Assembly (NCBI GenBank): GCA_000442125.1
Contig: KE546974.1
Location: 1,116,001-1,180,000 of the forward strand
Length of the DNA: 64,000 bases
DNA from: Opeltia flavorubescens
Lineage: Eukaryota; Ascomycota; Lecanoromycetes; Teloschistales; Teloschistaceae
Reading direction: 5' to 3'
Within the stretch, counting starts at the first letter, position 1. Each line of letters opens with the position of its first letter. This document shows, in pieces, positions 35,632 to 46,060 of this stretch. The notes beneath the pieces were generated by a model. The model worked only from the letters and a program-made list of their open reading frames with translations. It searched no databases and had not been told where the DNA came from. The translations under genes were made by a program, and so were the position numbers.

Positions 35632-36040
35632 AACGAAGCAGAACAAGACACTGATTGTCTATGTCATATCTTAGCTGTTGTTGACGAGATGTTGATTTGG
35701 AGCTATGGTCGAAAGCTTTTACCCTGACCTACTAAATAGAATTCATATTAGGGAATTGTTAATTTCACAGTGTAAACGTAACAAAGCAGTGGACTGAATT
35801 TGTTCTGTAAAGGCTACCTTAGCTCAGTCTTGAGTGCCCGACTAGAGCGCCACTACTCGTAGGGCGGGGCTTGGCTGAAATCTACGTGTAATCCTCCCAC
35901 GCCTCCATTAGGAACATACGTAGATTGTTGGACTTGATCAGTATTTCACGTCAATTCTTCGAGTATCACTTATCCGTCGGTCTAACATTGAATTCTCGTT
36001 CTCGACTGGGTGTATTTTATGGCATGGTCTTGCGATATAG
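35632..36040. other. Intergenic stretch between divergent LRP1 and ketopantoate-reductase-like genes
   Basis: Head-to-head spacing, so it should carry both promoters. It may also carry a small first exon of the plus-strand gene, whose ATG I could not find. No tRNA, repeat or clear motif seen. Confidence 0.4.
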
Positions 36041-36205
36041 AACCGTGAAGAAGGGTGTCTCACCCTACAATTTCAATCGGCTATAATACATTGCAGGATC
36101 ACGCTGTCGCTGTGCGCTTCCCAAAGGCCACTTTGCTGGGCCGGGCCTAAATTCATTAACCGATGTCGAGTATGGGTCGCTGCCTACAAGCCCGGAAATG
36201 TTCTT

Positions 36206-37492
36206 GTGCTGGGCTCACCCATCGATTCTAATCGACGACACCGGTATTGGTGGTCTGCTCACGATGTTGGCGGTAAACAAAACAGAGACACCGGCGACCC
36301 AGACTCCGAGCTACCGTCAACATTGATACAGTACAGTCGAGCACAACACCGTACAGTAAATGTTCCTCGTCGCATCTACGTCCTCGGGGCTGGCAATATT
36401 GGAGGATTCGTGGCCCACTCTCTGGCCGGACTGCCGCATCCACCTCCCATCACACTTTTGTTACCTAGCCAAAAGTCGTTGATCAGCTGGGACGAGCAAG
36501 GCAAGTCCGTAAAGCTCACCATCGATGGACTGTTGGATATCAAGTCGAATATCGATGTCAGCTTTGTCCGACGGCCTCGTCCACCAGAAGAGATTACAGC
36601 AGACCAGAGTAGTTCACAGTCGGTACCACAGAGCTCGAATGGTCCTCAAGAAGAATTAATATATAATCTCATCGTTTCCGTAAAAGCCTTGAACACTGTG
36701 GATGCTCTTCGGAGGGTCGCCCATCGACTCACGCAAGAGTCATCAATTCTCTTCATTCAAAACGGAATGGGAATCATAGAAGAAGTCAACGAGAAAGTGT
36801 TCCCAGATCCAATAACACGTCCTCAGTATATGCTCGGAATTACCAGTCACGGGATCTATCAAACGAGGCCTTTCACCATCGTACACTCAGGCCATGGTAC
36901 TACGTCTCTGGCTATACTGCCCCGAAAAATCGAAGAAGAGAAGCCACATTTTGCATCATCGGCCTTATATCTCCTAAGGACAATGACAAGGACCCCAATA
37001 TTGGCTGCGGTGGGCTTCGGTCCCACGGATTTACTGCAGCTTCAACTAGAAAAGCTTGCAGTCAATGCAGTCATCAACCCCTTAACGGCTCTCATGGGCT
37101 GTTTCAACGGGGAACTCCTTCATCAACCCTCCATGGCACGAGTAATACGGCTGTTGCTTGCGGAGATATGTCTGGTTATCAAATCACTGCCTGAATTGAA
37201 GGGTGTACCAAATCTCAACGTGCGCTTTGACATTGGACGCCTTGAGGCACAAGTGATTGGTATTGCCAACAAGACGGCACAAAATAAAAGTTCGATGTTG
37301 CAGGATATCAACCAAGGTAGATTGACAGAAATCGACTATATCACTGGCTATATTGTTCGAAGGGGTGAAGAAGTTGGGATTCAATGTGTGCTCAATTACA
37401 TGGTCAAACATATGATCAAAACCAAAGAACGCTTGGAATGGGAGAAACAGGGCAATTTACTACCAACTGAGTCCAGAAATCCAGGTCAATAA
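36206..37492 (+). CDS. Ketopantoate reductase (ApbA/PanE) family protein; 5' end unresolved
   Basis: NAD(P)H-dependent 2-dehydropantoate 2-reductase fold; classic members reduce ketopantoate to pantoate for coenzyme A synthesis, while fungi carry several paralogues of unclear substrate. An N-terminal Rossmann motif RIYVLGAGNIGGFVAHSLAG is followed by YNLIVSVKALNTVDALRR and SILFIQNGMGIIEEVNEKVF. The C-terminal domain has KLAVNAVINPLTALMGCFNG, with the lysine and asparagine expected in the active site, then SSMLQDINQGRLTEIDYITG and the terminal NYMVKHMIK. The open frame runs upstream to 36,041 without an ATG; the coordinate given starts at a GTG. A small first exon upstream is likely, and an acceptor-like CATTGCAG lies at about 36,089-36,096. 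The first in-frame ATG falls too far inside to be the start. Confidence 0.82.
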   Translation: MLGSPIDSNRRHRYWWSAHDVGGKQNRDTGDPDSELPSTLIQYSRAQHRTVNVPRRIYVLGAGNIGGFVAHSLAGLPHPPPITLLLPSQKSLISWDEQGKSVKLTIDGLLDIKSNIDVSFVRRPRPPEEITADQSSSQSVPQSSNGPQEELIYNLIVSVKALNTVDALRRVAHRLTQESSILFIQNGMGIIEEVNEKVFPDPITRPQYMLGITSHGIYQTRPFTIVHSGHGTTSLAILPRKIEEEKPHFASSALYLLRTMTRTPILAAVGFGPTDLLQLQLEKLAVNAVINPLTALMGCFNGELLHQPSMARVIRLLLAEICLVIKSLPELKGVPNLNVRFDIGRLEAQVIGIANKTAQNKSSMLQDINQGRLTEIDYITGYIVRRGEEVGIQCVLNYMVKHMIKTKERLEWEKQGNLLPTESRNPGQ

Positions 37493-37594
37493 AAATCGTG
37501 GGAAATTGTCAATCAAGATTTGGACTCGCGACACTTGACTAATGATATCTAGATTTGATCATTGAACTTCACCATCCGAGCTGTCATCATAACG

Positions 37595-39125
37595 TCAGAG
37601 AGATCCTTCTGCTAGCTGCAGCAATGCTTGAATTTGCTTCCACCGCTTTATCAGAACTTGACGAGCACCCAGAGGAAGTTCGATCAAACCGTGCAAGGAT
37701 CGGATGTGGACATCCGCCTCGTGATAGAATGGGTCTAGTATATAACTTCTAATCAAGTCTGCCGTCTTACTGTTTTTAACTACTTCTTCGGCGATTTCGA
37801 GTCCTTGAACGAATCTCTCCCAGCTGCTGTTCGTAAGTATCCGGGAGCGAATGGCCACTTCTGTGCGGAAACACAAGCCTTCATGGCTTAACGTGTAGTC
37901 ACTAAATCCTATTACTTTCAAGGCCCCTCAATGTGACCTGAGGGTGCACAAACCCTAGATAACCGGCTTTTCGTAGCTGCTCCTCAACCGCAGTGTTATG
38001 CAAGTGATTCATGAGGAGATGATCAACTGAAGTTGAGTCCCAGCGATTGTTATCTAGTATGAAGCCATCTAGTATCTGCGGGTCAGCCGCGACTCCAGGT
38101 GTGGACAACTGGGAGACTACATTCAACAAGCAGGAAATCGTTACTATGCCGGCCGTAGGACACAAAAACCTCGTCACCAATTTCTGGCCATCTGTCAATA
38201 TGGATGACCACGGGAAGACGGAGCTCACCAGACCGTAAACCTTGTCGCTCATCACAGTGAAGCCGGTTGACCCGAAACGTACTGCACACTGAAAGGTCAG
38301 CATACGTCTGTGTCCAAGGGAACAAGGAAACAACTCCGCTGTCATTGTGATTGAAGAGGTCGATGAAGGGGCATAAGGCCATGCAATCATCCCGTAAGGA
38401 ACGTTTTTTGATATCCGAGATATCATAATAAAAGCTGCGTGTGTTGACTATGAGCCAGAAATAGAGGTACCTTTCGTACGCCATGTTACGATGAATGCGC
38501 GATACGACCTCCCAATCGGTTCTGAATTTACTTCTTTGCGATTGCAAAAGGCCGCATGTGCTACTTGGTTCAGATGCAGAGCCCGTCAATTGAGTGTTGA
38601 GACGTTCTATTGCTGGCGGCAAGACAGCCATATGCTTCGAATCCATCCTGTCCAACATGCCTTCTGGTGAAGCAGTCATTCCTTGCTGTGGCCAACATAA
38701 CGGCATCGACTCCCGAAAATCTGAGAGCGTTGGCCACGTAGAAATCCACACGGCGTATTTTTGATCAACGTCAGCTCCAGTCGCTAGGAATAAGGCTAGA
38801 AGAGCATGAACTGTGAGTGCCTTATGCTTCTGTCGGAAAGATTCAGGGATGTTATTGACTGTGAGAAGGGCAGATAATGGGACTTGCACCAGCTCTTCAC
38901 CAGCCTAGGATATTGATTAACTTCCAATAACCATTCAAATCTAGATTTAGCAGGTTCTGGCACCTCGAGACGTCGTTGCGCTACGACACCTAAGCCCTTT
39001 CCTGGGATCCGTTGATAATGAATACCCGCTGTTGTAATCTCATTTGCTGCTAACCATGCAGTAAACGAGGCCTTCCTTGCTTGTTCGTCGTGCCTGCCAG
39101 GAATCTTAAAGTCGTGCTTGTACAT
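37595..39125 (-). CDS. SET-domain protein methyltransferase, Rubisco-LSMT/SETD6 type, 6 exons
   Basis: Probable protein-lysine N-methyltransferase with split SET domain and C-terminal Rubisco-LSMT substrate-binding domain; the substrate is not known. Exons on the minus strand: 39,125-38,964; 38,904-38,335; 38,288-38,234; 38,183-38,121; 38,068-37,954; 37,901-37,595, giving 423 residues in one frame. The SET start reads GKGLGVVAQRRLEAGEELVQVP. The S-adenosylmethionine-binding NH motif appears as PFIDLFNHND, and the late SET tyrosine block as EIGDEVFVSYGRHSNDFLLVEYGF. The SETD6/LSMT-like tail contains LDNNRWD and LGDYTLSHEGLCFRTEVA. Two of the exons are only 55 and 63 bases. It is tail to tail with the ketopantoate-reductase-like gene, 102 bases apart. 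Confidence 0.87.
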
Positions 39126-39451
39126 GTAAATGCTCCTACCATTTCGCGCTCATGGTATTGAAAGAACCGTAAATTTCAAAAAAAAAGACAATTGATTGTG
39201 GACGGATGAAATGACATGCGATTATATCGTCGTCTAGATCTTAATGCCGCTAGCTAGCAGGGGCTTATCTCTGCCACCACTGCTACTTGACACAGAAAGA
39301 AAAAGCTGATTTGCCCCTGCTAGCGTAATCCCACCTTACAAAGGGATGCGCGCTAAGATCCGTTGGACAACACCCGAGCGACTGATTGAATTCTATTAAA
39401 TGATGTAGCACCAATAAGTCAGAGATCAGACTTTCATTGACTGAGGCAACT
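39126..39451. other. Divergent promoter region between the SET-domain gene and COQ4
   Basis: 326 bases head to head. It contains an imperfect repeat of CCCCTGCTAGC-like sequence in both orientations (GCTAGCAGGGGC at about 39,253 and GCCCCTGCTAGC at about 39,314), an inverted pair that could be a regulator site or stem. No gene seen. Confidence 0.4.
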
Positions 39452-40367
39452 ATGCTTCAATGTGTCAATGTACCTCTATCTTATTCCGCTTGTGTTCGAA
39501 AAGTAGCCATTGGTGGCTCTTGCAGGCTCTTCTCTGTGCTGGATCGTCCACCAGCCAAGTATCACGGGCATGTTCCCTTGACGCGGACTGAAAGAACTAC
39601 TCTTGCAGTAGGATCGGCGGTAGTTTCATTATTCAACCCAAGACGAGGTGGTTGGTGCTGCTCACCTCCCCATAGAAAGAAAAGACGGCAAATTTAACAT
39701 TTGACATGCAGATCTCATTGCTGCACTCGGCGAAACGACTGCTGCTCCCTACTTCATCTACCGTCTTCGAAATGTTATGTTGGCATCGCCCACCGGTCGA
39801 CGCATCCTTCGCGAGCGACCAAGGATCACTTCTCGGACATTGTCAATACAACGCCTGCGTGGTCTGCCCGCCAACAGCGTTGGATGGGCATACGCCACGT
39901 GGTTGGAAAGAGAAGGCGTCAGTCCTGACACGAGGAGTGAGGTTAAATATATCGACGATGAAGAATGTGCTTATGTCATGCAACGTTACCGGGAGTGCCA
40001 TGACTTCTACCACGCCATCACAGGATTGCCGGTTATGGTCGAGGGAGAAATCTCACTCAAGGCTTTTGAATTCGCAAACACGCTCCTACCAATGGCAGCC
40101 CTGAGCTTGTTCGCTGTGACGCGGTTGAAGCCCGTTGAACGATCACGATTCTGGCAGACCTACCTACCATGGGCTTTGACTAATGGGTTGCGAAGCAATG
40201 AAATCATCAATGTCTATTGGGAAGAACAACTCGACCGTGACATCGACGATCTAAGAGCAGATCTAGGGATAGAAAGGCCCCCCGATCTGAGAGAGAGTAG
40301 GAGAGTCATAAGGGAGCAAGCAAAAGCAGAGAAGGAGAAGCAGGAGCGGTCGCGAGATCGAAGTTAA
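39452..40367 (+). CDS. COQ4: Coq4 ubiquinone biosynthesis protein, mitochondrial, 2 exons
   Basis: Matrix-side inner-membrane protein needed to assemble the coenzyme Q synthesis complex and, by recent work, for C1 decarboxylation/hydroxylation of the ring. Exons 39,452-39,647 and 39,712-40,367 give 283 residues. The N terminus ([19 protein letters not shown]) is basic and fits a mitochondrial presequence. Conserved blocks: [40 protein letters not shown], then the zinc-ligand motif HDFYHAITG with the upstream [15 protein letters not shown] context, and [14 protein letters not shown]. The C terminus is a charged helix. The ATG chosen is the first in the open frame and gives the presequence. It converges on the PDCD5 gene. 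Confidence 0.95.
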
Positions 40368-40559
40368 GCTTGAGCAGCTTTAGCGATACAAAAATGCACT
40401 TCGATCGTCTCTTCGGATGTGTTCATCAAATCGACCGCGAGGATATTATGGTCTTTACTTTCCATATTGAGAGAAAAATCAACCGACAAGCAGATATTAG
40501 GCTGTGACCTTTCTTTATGCCCCATGACCGCCGAACGTATTACTAAGACGCTCTTCAGT

Positions 40560-41151
40560 TCACAGATCCAGGAGTATGTCATCTTCATCATCCCATCCCC
40601 CTTTTCGCCTGCTGACAACAATCTTCCCGCCAGAATTTCCGTCACGCTCATTATTTTCAGCAACAGCACCCAAAAGCTCCTTGAGCTGCTCCTCGGTGAC
40701 TTTGGCTCGAAGTTGCCCTGATCTTGCCAACATGATCAATCGATTTTCTACATCTGTAGCGCGAGATTCTTTTACGAGTCGTATGCGCCCGAGCCGATCG
40801 GCGGCTTCGGGTTGAAGGATTTGAGAGAGGATAGAGATACGTGCTTCAGCTGTAGGTAAGGAACATTAGGCGGCGAGGTGGGCCCGCGAGGGTTGAGTTA
40901 TGCACACCTTCTTGCTGTCTGTATCGCCGTGTCAGAGGATGCCGCACATGTTTCGTCGGGGTGGATTCGCGTACCTGCGCTGTTCATCCTGTCCACTTTG
41001 GCCAGCTGCCCCACCGGCTCCACCATCTTGCTGTTGCTGCTGCAGCTGGGCTAGGCGGCCTTTTCTGATCTAAATGGTTGGGCAAAGAAGTCAGCAATGA
41101 GATACAGCAATAAGTTGGACTACATACCTCTTCCAGGTCTGCGTCAGACAT
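40560..41151 (-). CDS. PDCD5/TFAR19-family DNA-binding protein, 4 exons including an 11-base exon
   Basis: Homologue of human PDCD5 and yeast Ymr074c, small helical proteins linked to apoptosis and chaperonin binding. Exons on the minus strand: 41,151-41,128; 41,069-40,975; 40,918-40,908; 40,849-40,560, giving 139 residues. It reads MSDADLEEIRKGRLAQLQQQ, then a glycine/glutamine stretch, then DEQRRQQEAEARISILSQIL, where the QQE part comes from the 11-base third exon. LQPEAADRLGRIRLVKESRA, VENRLIMLARSGQLRAKVTE and the terminal GGWDDEDDILLDL are typical of the family. Without the 11-base exon the frame would be lost, which supports it. An overlapping minus-strand frame (40,364-40,669) is a shadow. 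Confidence 0.9.
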
Positions 41152-41214
41152 CTTGTGTCGTTTTGAATTATTCGCGAAACCAATTCTGTAACTCGCCCTA
41201 AGACCTTTTTGGGT

Positions 41215-41900
41215 TGCCTGGGAGCCTTAGTGGGCTTTGCAGGATTCAGAATGCGGTATTATTCCAGTAATACAGGTAAATACTGCCTCGTGGCGGGTAA
41301 ACAAAACGAGCAGGAATTACAGGATTATGTATCGAAGACGTATATTCTAAAGAAGTTTTTAATTGTACTCGTTACTTTGACGTTTATTAAATATACGTCG
41401 CTTTCGATGAAACGTATCTATTTATTACGGAAATACTACCTATAATCGCCTATAACCGTTCTACTACTGTAATTAACCAATTCACTCTTCAGTTACTACT
41501 AAAAATGCCAAGATCTAGGCTCGGAAAAGAACTCGTTTAGTTATCATCAACGCTATAAAAAAATCGTTGTTGAATTCGAGCGATTCGAGCGATTTTGACG
41601 CAGGAGCGCTATTAGAGCCTTCTAGATACCAGGGTGGGTACATGGGTGCATGGGTGTTGTAGTAGTAGGGACTGCTTAAGGGCTGTACGTTTGGTATTCG
41701 GCGCTAGTTGAAAAATTTCAGCCTTTAAGTACTAAGAGGCTGACGTAGAAGGAAGAAGGAACGGTAATATACGTTAAACGTACACAAAATTTGATTATCT
41801 TTTGGCGGTGTTTTTTATTAACTATTACTGATAACAACCGTTCTGTAACCGTGAAATCACCGTTATCCAAACCCAGCGAAGCCCCCTAAGGAGCCTGGCA
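41215..41900. mobile_element. DNA-transposon relic or MITE with ~40-bp imperfect terminal inverted repeats
   Basis: The left end reads TGCCTGGGAGCCTTAGTGGG and the reverse complement of the right end reads TGCCAGGCTCCTTAGGGGGC. The match continues for about 40 bases on each side (GCTTTGCAGGATTCAG against GCTTCGCTGGGTTTGG). Between the ends is AT-richer sequence with no useful frame; a 78-codon frame at 41,209-41,445 is not protein-like. The family is not determined and no clear target duplication was seen. It sits directly upstream of the PDCD5 start codon, only 64 bases away, so it may affect that promoter. Confidence 0.65.
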
Positions 41901-43471
41901 CCTCAGTAAATCTTTCCGCGATCTAACCTTACTAGCCACCCCACCAGGATAATAGAGAGAATCCTCCGTATGTTGCACTTCAAAGCCGCCACCTTATGTA
42001 ATGAGCTTAGAGATGAGGTACAACACACTAATCACTCTTTTCAAAGAGACCTTATGAATATCGTAAAAACCGTCTTTTTGATCCAATAACCATATTCATG
42101 CCTTGTATTCCGTGCGGAATGAGGCACTTGCCCAGTCTTTAGAACATGAGATTGAGATCCGATGTGCTAAGGGACGTTTTGATTGACAAAGTCGTGCCAC
42201 CACGGCACAAAGCACTTCGACATGATATAACAAGTATGCAGACGCCGTATCGATAGGTGCCGCAGCACATAATGACTGCCTAGCGCAGACTTTTATCAAA
42301 TGGATCCATTCTGCATGGAATCACGGCACTCAAGAGAGCAAAGCTTCACGGTCTCGCATATGCCTGAAGTAAGTGAAACTGCGTATTGTCATGTTCATAG
42401 CTCGATCTCTCGACATTTCTGAGTGGGGTGGGGTGGCAAGGCAAAGGGCACTAATGACGCGATGATGAAAGTCCCTGCTTTAAAATAAGCTTACTACCTC
42501 TCCCCCTGAAATATAGTTGGCGCTGTCGATCTCCAGGGGTTCTAGCACCCACTCGCTTTATCCGACAATCAATTTTAAAGCAATTATTGTAGAGCCGTAT
42601 CATCGCTAGAACATAGTGTCTGTCCCGGAAGAGAATTTTGGAGTATATAAACCCGTAACTTTCTTTTAAATTGTTTCGAATAAAGAATTTAAGACTGATA
42701 TAGCTGTAGACTGCGTACTCTTCTGCCACATTTCTCCCTTATGAAGTTAGATCGCTGCCCTGGAGATCTGCACCGCTAACCATATGACAGGGGTTTCGGG
42801 GGTATGATTGGACGATTGCGGTTCTACCATCAGCTCACCTCCTATTCCTGCATCACTCACGGGATGGTTCTTAAAATTGAACCTGATCTCTCTAACAGCA
42901 GCACGGCGAGGACAAGATCAGCAACTAAACATCACGCACCACCTCCGTCATTCTCCACTTCTTCCTTACCATTCCATGCGTCATGCTAATATTATTTCGC
43001 TGAGCCTATCATTTACAGGGAGCTCGTGATTCCCGGGCTGTTTTCGCCTTCGACCGCCCAAGACAAGGCTGAACGTCACTCATAACCTTTTCTCTACCGT
43101 CGCCTGCTGTAAACGGAGAGTGCTGCAGATTTCACAGGGTTAACGGGTTCTGTGATTGGTGGGGGATCACCGTTGAAAATCCTTTCCAGCTTCGCAATAA
43201 CTTCACCTGGTGATCAAAATCTTCGAAAAAATTCCTCTGATAAACCTAGGAGTGCCTAATTACAGCTTGACGACAATCAATGATATAGGACGGCCATACT
43301 TCACTTACCTTCGAAGCTCACCAACATACAAACTCCACCCACACTTCGCCAGTCCTCGTTCCCACGCACGCCATTACTACCCCTAAGACACATGGTATAG
43401 CTGTTTAGCTCTTTGCGCCCTACACGGTAATGTGAAGACATACAAGCATAATCTTCTGAAATCCCGTCAAT
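41901..43471. other. Intergenic region upstream of SEC2
   Basis: 1.6 kb without a supported gene. It holds a short G-rich run (GGGGTGGGGTGG at about 42,424) and only short frames without family features. The last few hundred bases before 43,472 should include the SEC2 promoter and a long 5' leader. Confidence 0.45.
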
Positions 43472-45459
43472 ATGGCGACAGTCACCTTCGCTCCTGGTCT
43501 ACCAGCTTCGCGAGCAAATTCCGGTTCCGGAGTCCTAAGTACTTTACCCGATCCACGAAGTTCACTAACCCACCAGGAATTCTCGCGAAGCGATCCGGCC
43601 TCATCGCAACACCCCGAGCTTAGCAATGAAGTGGCAACCCTAAGCAACAAATTGATACATGCTATCAATCACCAAACTGATCTCGACGATACCCTTGTTG
43701 AGACCCGCCATGAGCTCGATGAGGCGCGAAGACGTTTGGAACAACTGGAACTTGAGAATGCTGAGCATGATGCCCTCATCGCTAGTGGTGAACTTGTTCG
43801 TAGAGATGAGGTTGAACGGCAAAAGGCGGTATTCATGCATAATCTAGCGCATGAGCAGCAACAGCGGGGTGTGATGGAGAAGGATAAACGTGGTATGGAA
43901 CAGGAGCTAGAGTCCCTCACAACAGCTCTTTTCGAGGAAGCCAATCAGGTAGGACGCTTTACAAAGCTCTATTCTATGCAACAGATCCAGCGCTAAATAT
44001 TTGGTAGATGGTCGCTGCTGCTCGTAAAGATCGTGAGGCCGCAGATCGGCGTAACGATCAACTGCGGTCTCAGCTCAATGAAACGGAGTTACTCCTGGTA
44101 TCTCATCAGGAGCAGTTGGCTCAGTTAAAGGCCGTGATGCACCAAATGTCTCTCGATCGAGAAGATGGCGACATCAATACTTCAGCGTCCACTGCGCCAT
44201 CTACTCCGGCGCTTCAGACACAGGAAACAATGAACCGGATCGATGATGCCTTATGCTCATCGCCCTCCCTGAATGACGTTGAAGCCGCTGTGCCCGCTCC
44301 TCCGACAAGTTTTACTCATTTGCTGCATCCAGTACTGCGCACCGATCTCCAAGCTTACGATGATTTTCAGACCCTTCTTTCACTGTCAAGGAAGTCGTCG
44401 CCGACCAGTCGTGTCTCCAGTGGTTCCTTTGGCAATCTCAATGTGACTAATCTAAGCAATTTCAGCGGCAAAGAAACGCAACATTCGACCACTCGATTCC
44501 CTTCCACGGGATCAACCTCCTCCTTATCCACTTCAGGAACATATTCATCCTCGCCAGTCGCGCCCTCTTCTACTAATTCCAGTGTTTCATCAAGAGACAC
44601 TCCCCTCAACAGTGTAGCGTTGAAAGAGACCCGATTTTACAAGCGCTCTTTAACGGAAGATATTGAACCGACATTACGTCTTGACACTGCGCCAGGCCTA
44701 TCATGGCTTGCACGACGCACTGTCGTCAATAGCATGTCGGAGGGCAGTCTGATTGTTGAACCCATGGCTGCAGCGATCAGAAGCAATGTTTACGCTTGCT
44801 CTCTATGTGGCGAGAATAGGAAAGATGAAAAGCATGCTAGACTACATCGCTTCCGGACAACCGAGAATGACAACGCGCAGCGATATCCACTATGCAATTA
44901 TTGTCTTACGCGTGTGCGCGCCTCGTGTGACTTCTTGGGATTCCTGAGGATGCTCAAGGATGGTCATTGGAGGGCTGACGGCGAAGAGGCTGAGCTCCAA
45001 GCCTGGGAGGAATGTGTAAGGCTGCGGGAGCGCATGTTCTGGGCACGCATGGGCGGAGGCGTCGTACCAGCTTTCTTCTATGCCCGAGAAACGCCACGGA
45101 ACTCTATCGAACACAACCGCAATACTCCAATTGGTGTTAGCAAGGGTCCGGAAGTCGACGACGAAGCGAATGCTGTCTCGAACGTCAACAGGGTGACAAA
45201 TTCTGTGGATCAGGTAGATCTCGCTGCGCACCAGGATATGCTATATTCCAAACGTGATGACACAAAGCCTGATGTTTCCATGAATTTGCTTCCTTTGCCA
45301 CCCAGAGGGGGTTGCAAAGCTGGCGCCCCTGAATTTCAGGATAACGACAATGATGTGCGGAGGGAACCGCCGCAAGGCCTGGGTATTGTGAATTCTCCGA
45401 CTGAGAATTCAAGAAACGCAACTAGGGATTCCATCACAATGCCCGGAGCCTTTGAGTGA
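43472..45459 (+). CDS. SEC2: Sec2-type guanine nucleotide exchange factor for Rab8/Sec4, 2 exons
   Basis: Exchange factor that activates the Rab GTPase on secretory vesicles for delivery to growth sites. Exons 43,472-43,948 and 44,008-45,459 give 642 residues. The N-terminal coiled coil (about residues 50-200) carries the catalytic Sec2p signature: QQQRGVMEKDKRGMEQELES, LTTALFEEANQMVAAARKDR and NDQLRSQLNETELLL, the middle one joined across the intron. A serine/threonine-rich linker follows. A cysteine-containing region later reads YACSLCGENRKDEKHARLHR and YPLCNYCLTRVRASCDFLGF, as in fungal Sec2 proteins, where two CxxC pairs suggest metal binding. The last 110 residues are disordered. Phosphorylation control is known for yeast Sec2 and plausible here. 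Confidence 0.9.
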
Positions 45460-46060
45460 GGTCGTCGTTATTGCCCATTGATACTCGACTCTTTTGTTCA
45501 CAGGAATTGATTGCTCAAACCTGAGAGCTACTGCAAACAAGACCGCATTGTTCTAGCGCGCACAGCGTTCCATCTGGGTGACAAGGTCAGAAAAGGAGTC
45601 ATGGCATGGCATTGATCTTATCCATGGGGAGATTGGGGAATATATGCATTGACGAACGTGACAAAGTCTGCGCATTAATGTAACATAGCATACTCTCGAA
45701 GATATCTAATGTATCATACTTTCGGTTGTTGTCATGCACTCAACCTCAGAATATCAACTATAGTATTTGTAGTATCGAGTGGAAGTAGACGCCTAGTCCC
45801 CCATAAAGCATTACATGAAGCAAACTCCCCGCATGGGATGCACCGACGCTTAGCCTGTCTTTCAGTGGATCTGTTGTGCTAGGTGAGTATCCCTCGTGTT
45901 CTCTACGGACAATCGTCCTGAGTGATGTTCTTGTGTCTGAAACCACGCTGTCGAAAATAGGAGTTCGAAGAAAAACCATGCAGTGATTAGACGAGCGAGT
46001 CGTATAAAGCTGATACTTTAGGTCAAAGAATTTCATACCAGCTTGATCTACCTATCCTCT
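45460..46060. other. Convergent intergenic region, SEC2 and SF3a1
   Basis: 600 bases between two gene ends, presumably both 3' untranslated regions. A 92-codon minus-strand frame (45,758-46,036) has no family features. Nothing else seen. Confidence 0.45.

Noticed and set aside
35810-35900. tRNA-like stretch with TTAGCTCAGT
   Set aside because: No matching T-arm box (GGTTCGAAT type) and no clover-leaf pairing could be drawn.
40364-40669. 101-codon minus-strand frame at the end of the PDCD5 gene
   Set aside because: It lies in another frame over the last PDCD5 exon and the intergenic gap; the PDCD5 reading has clear family sequence.
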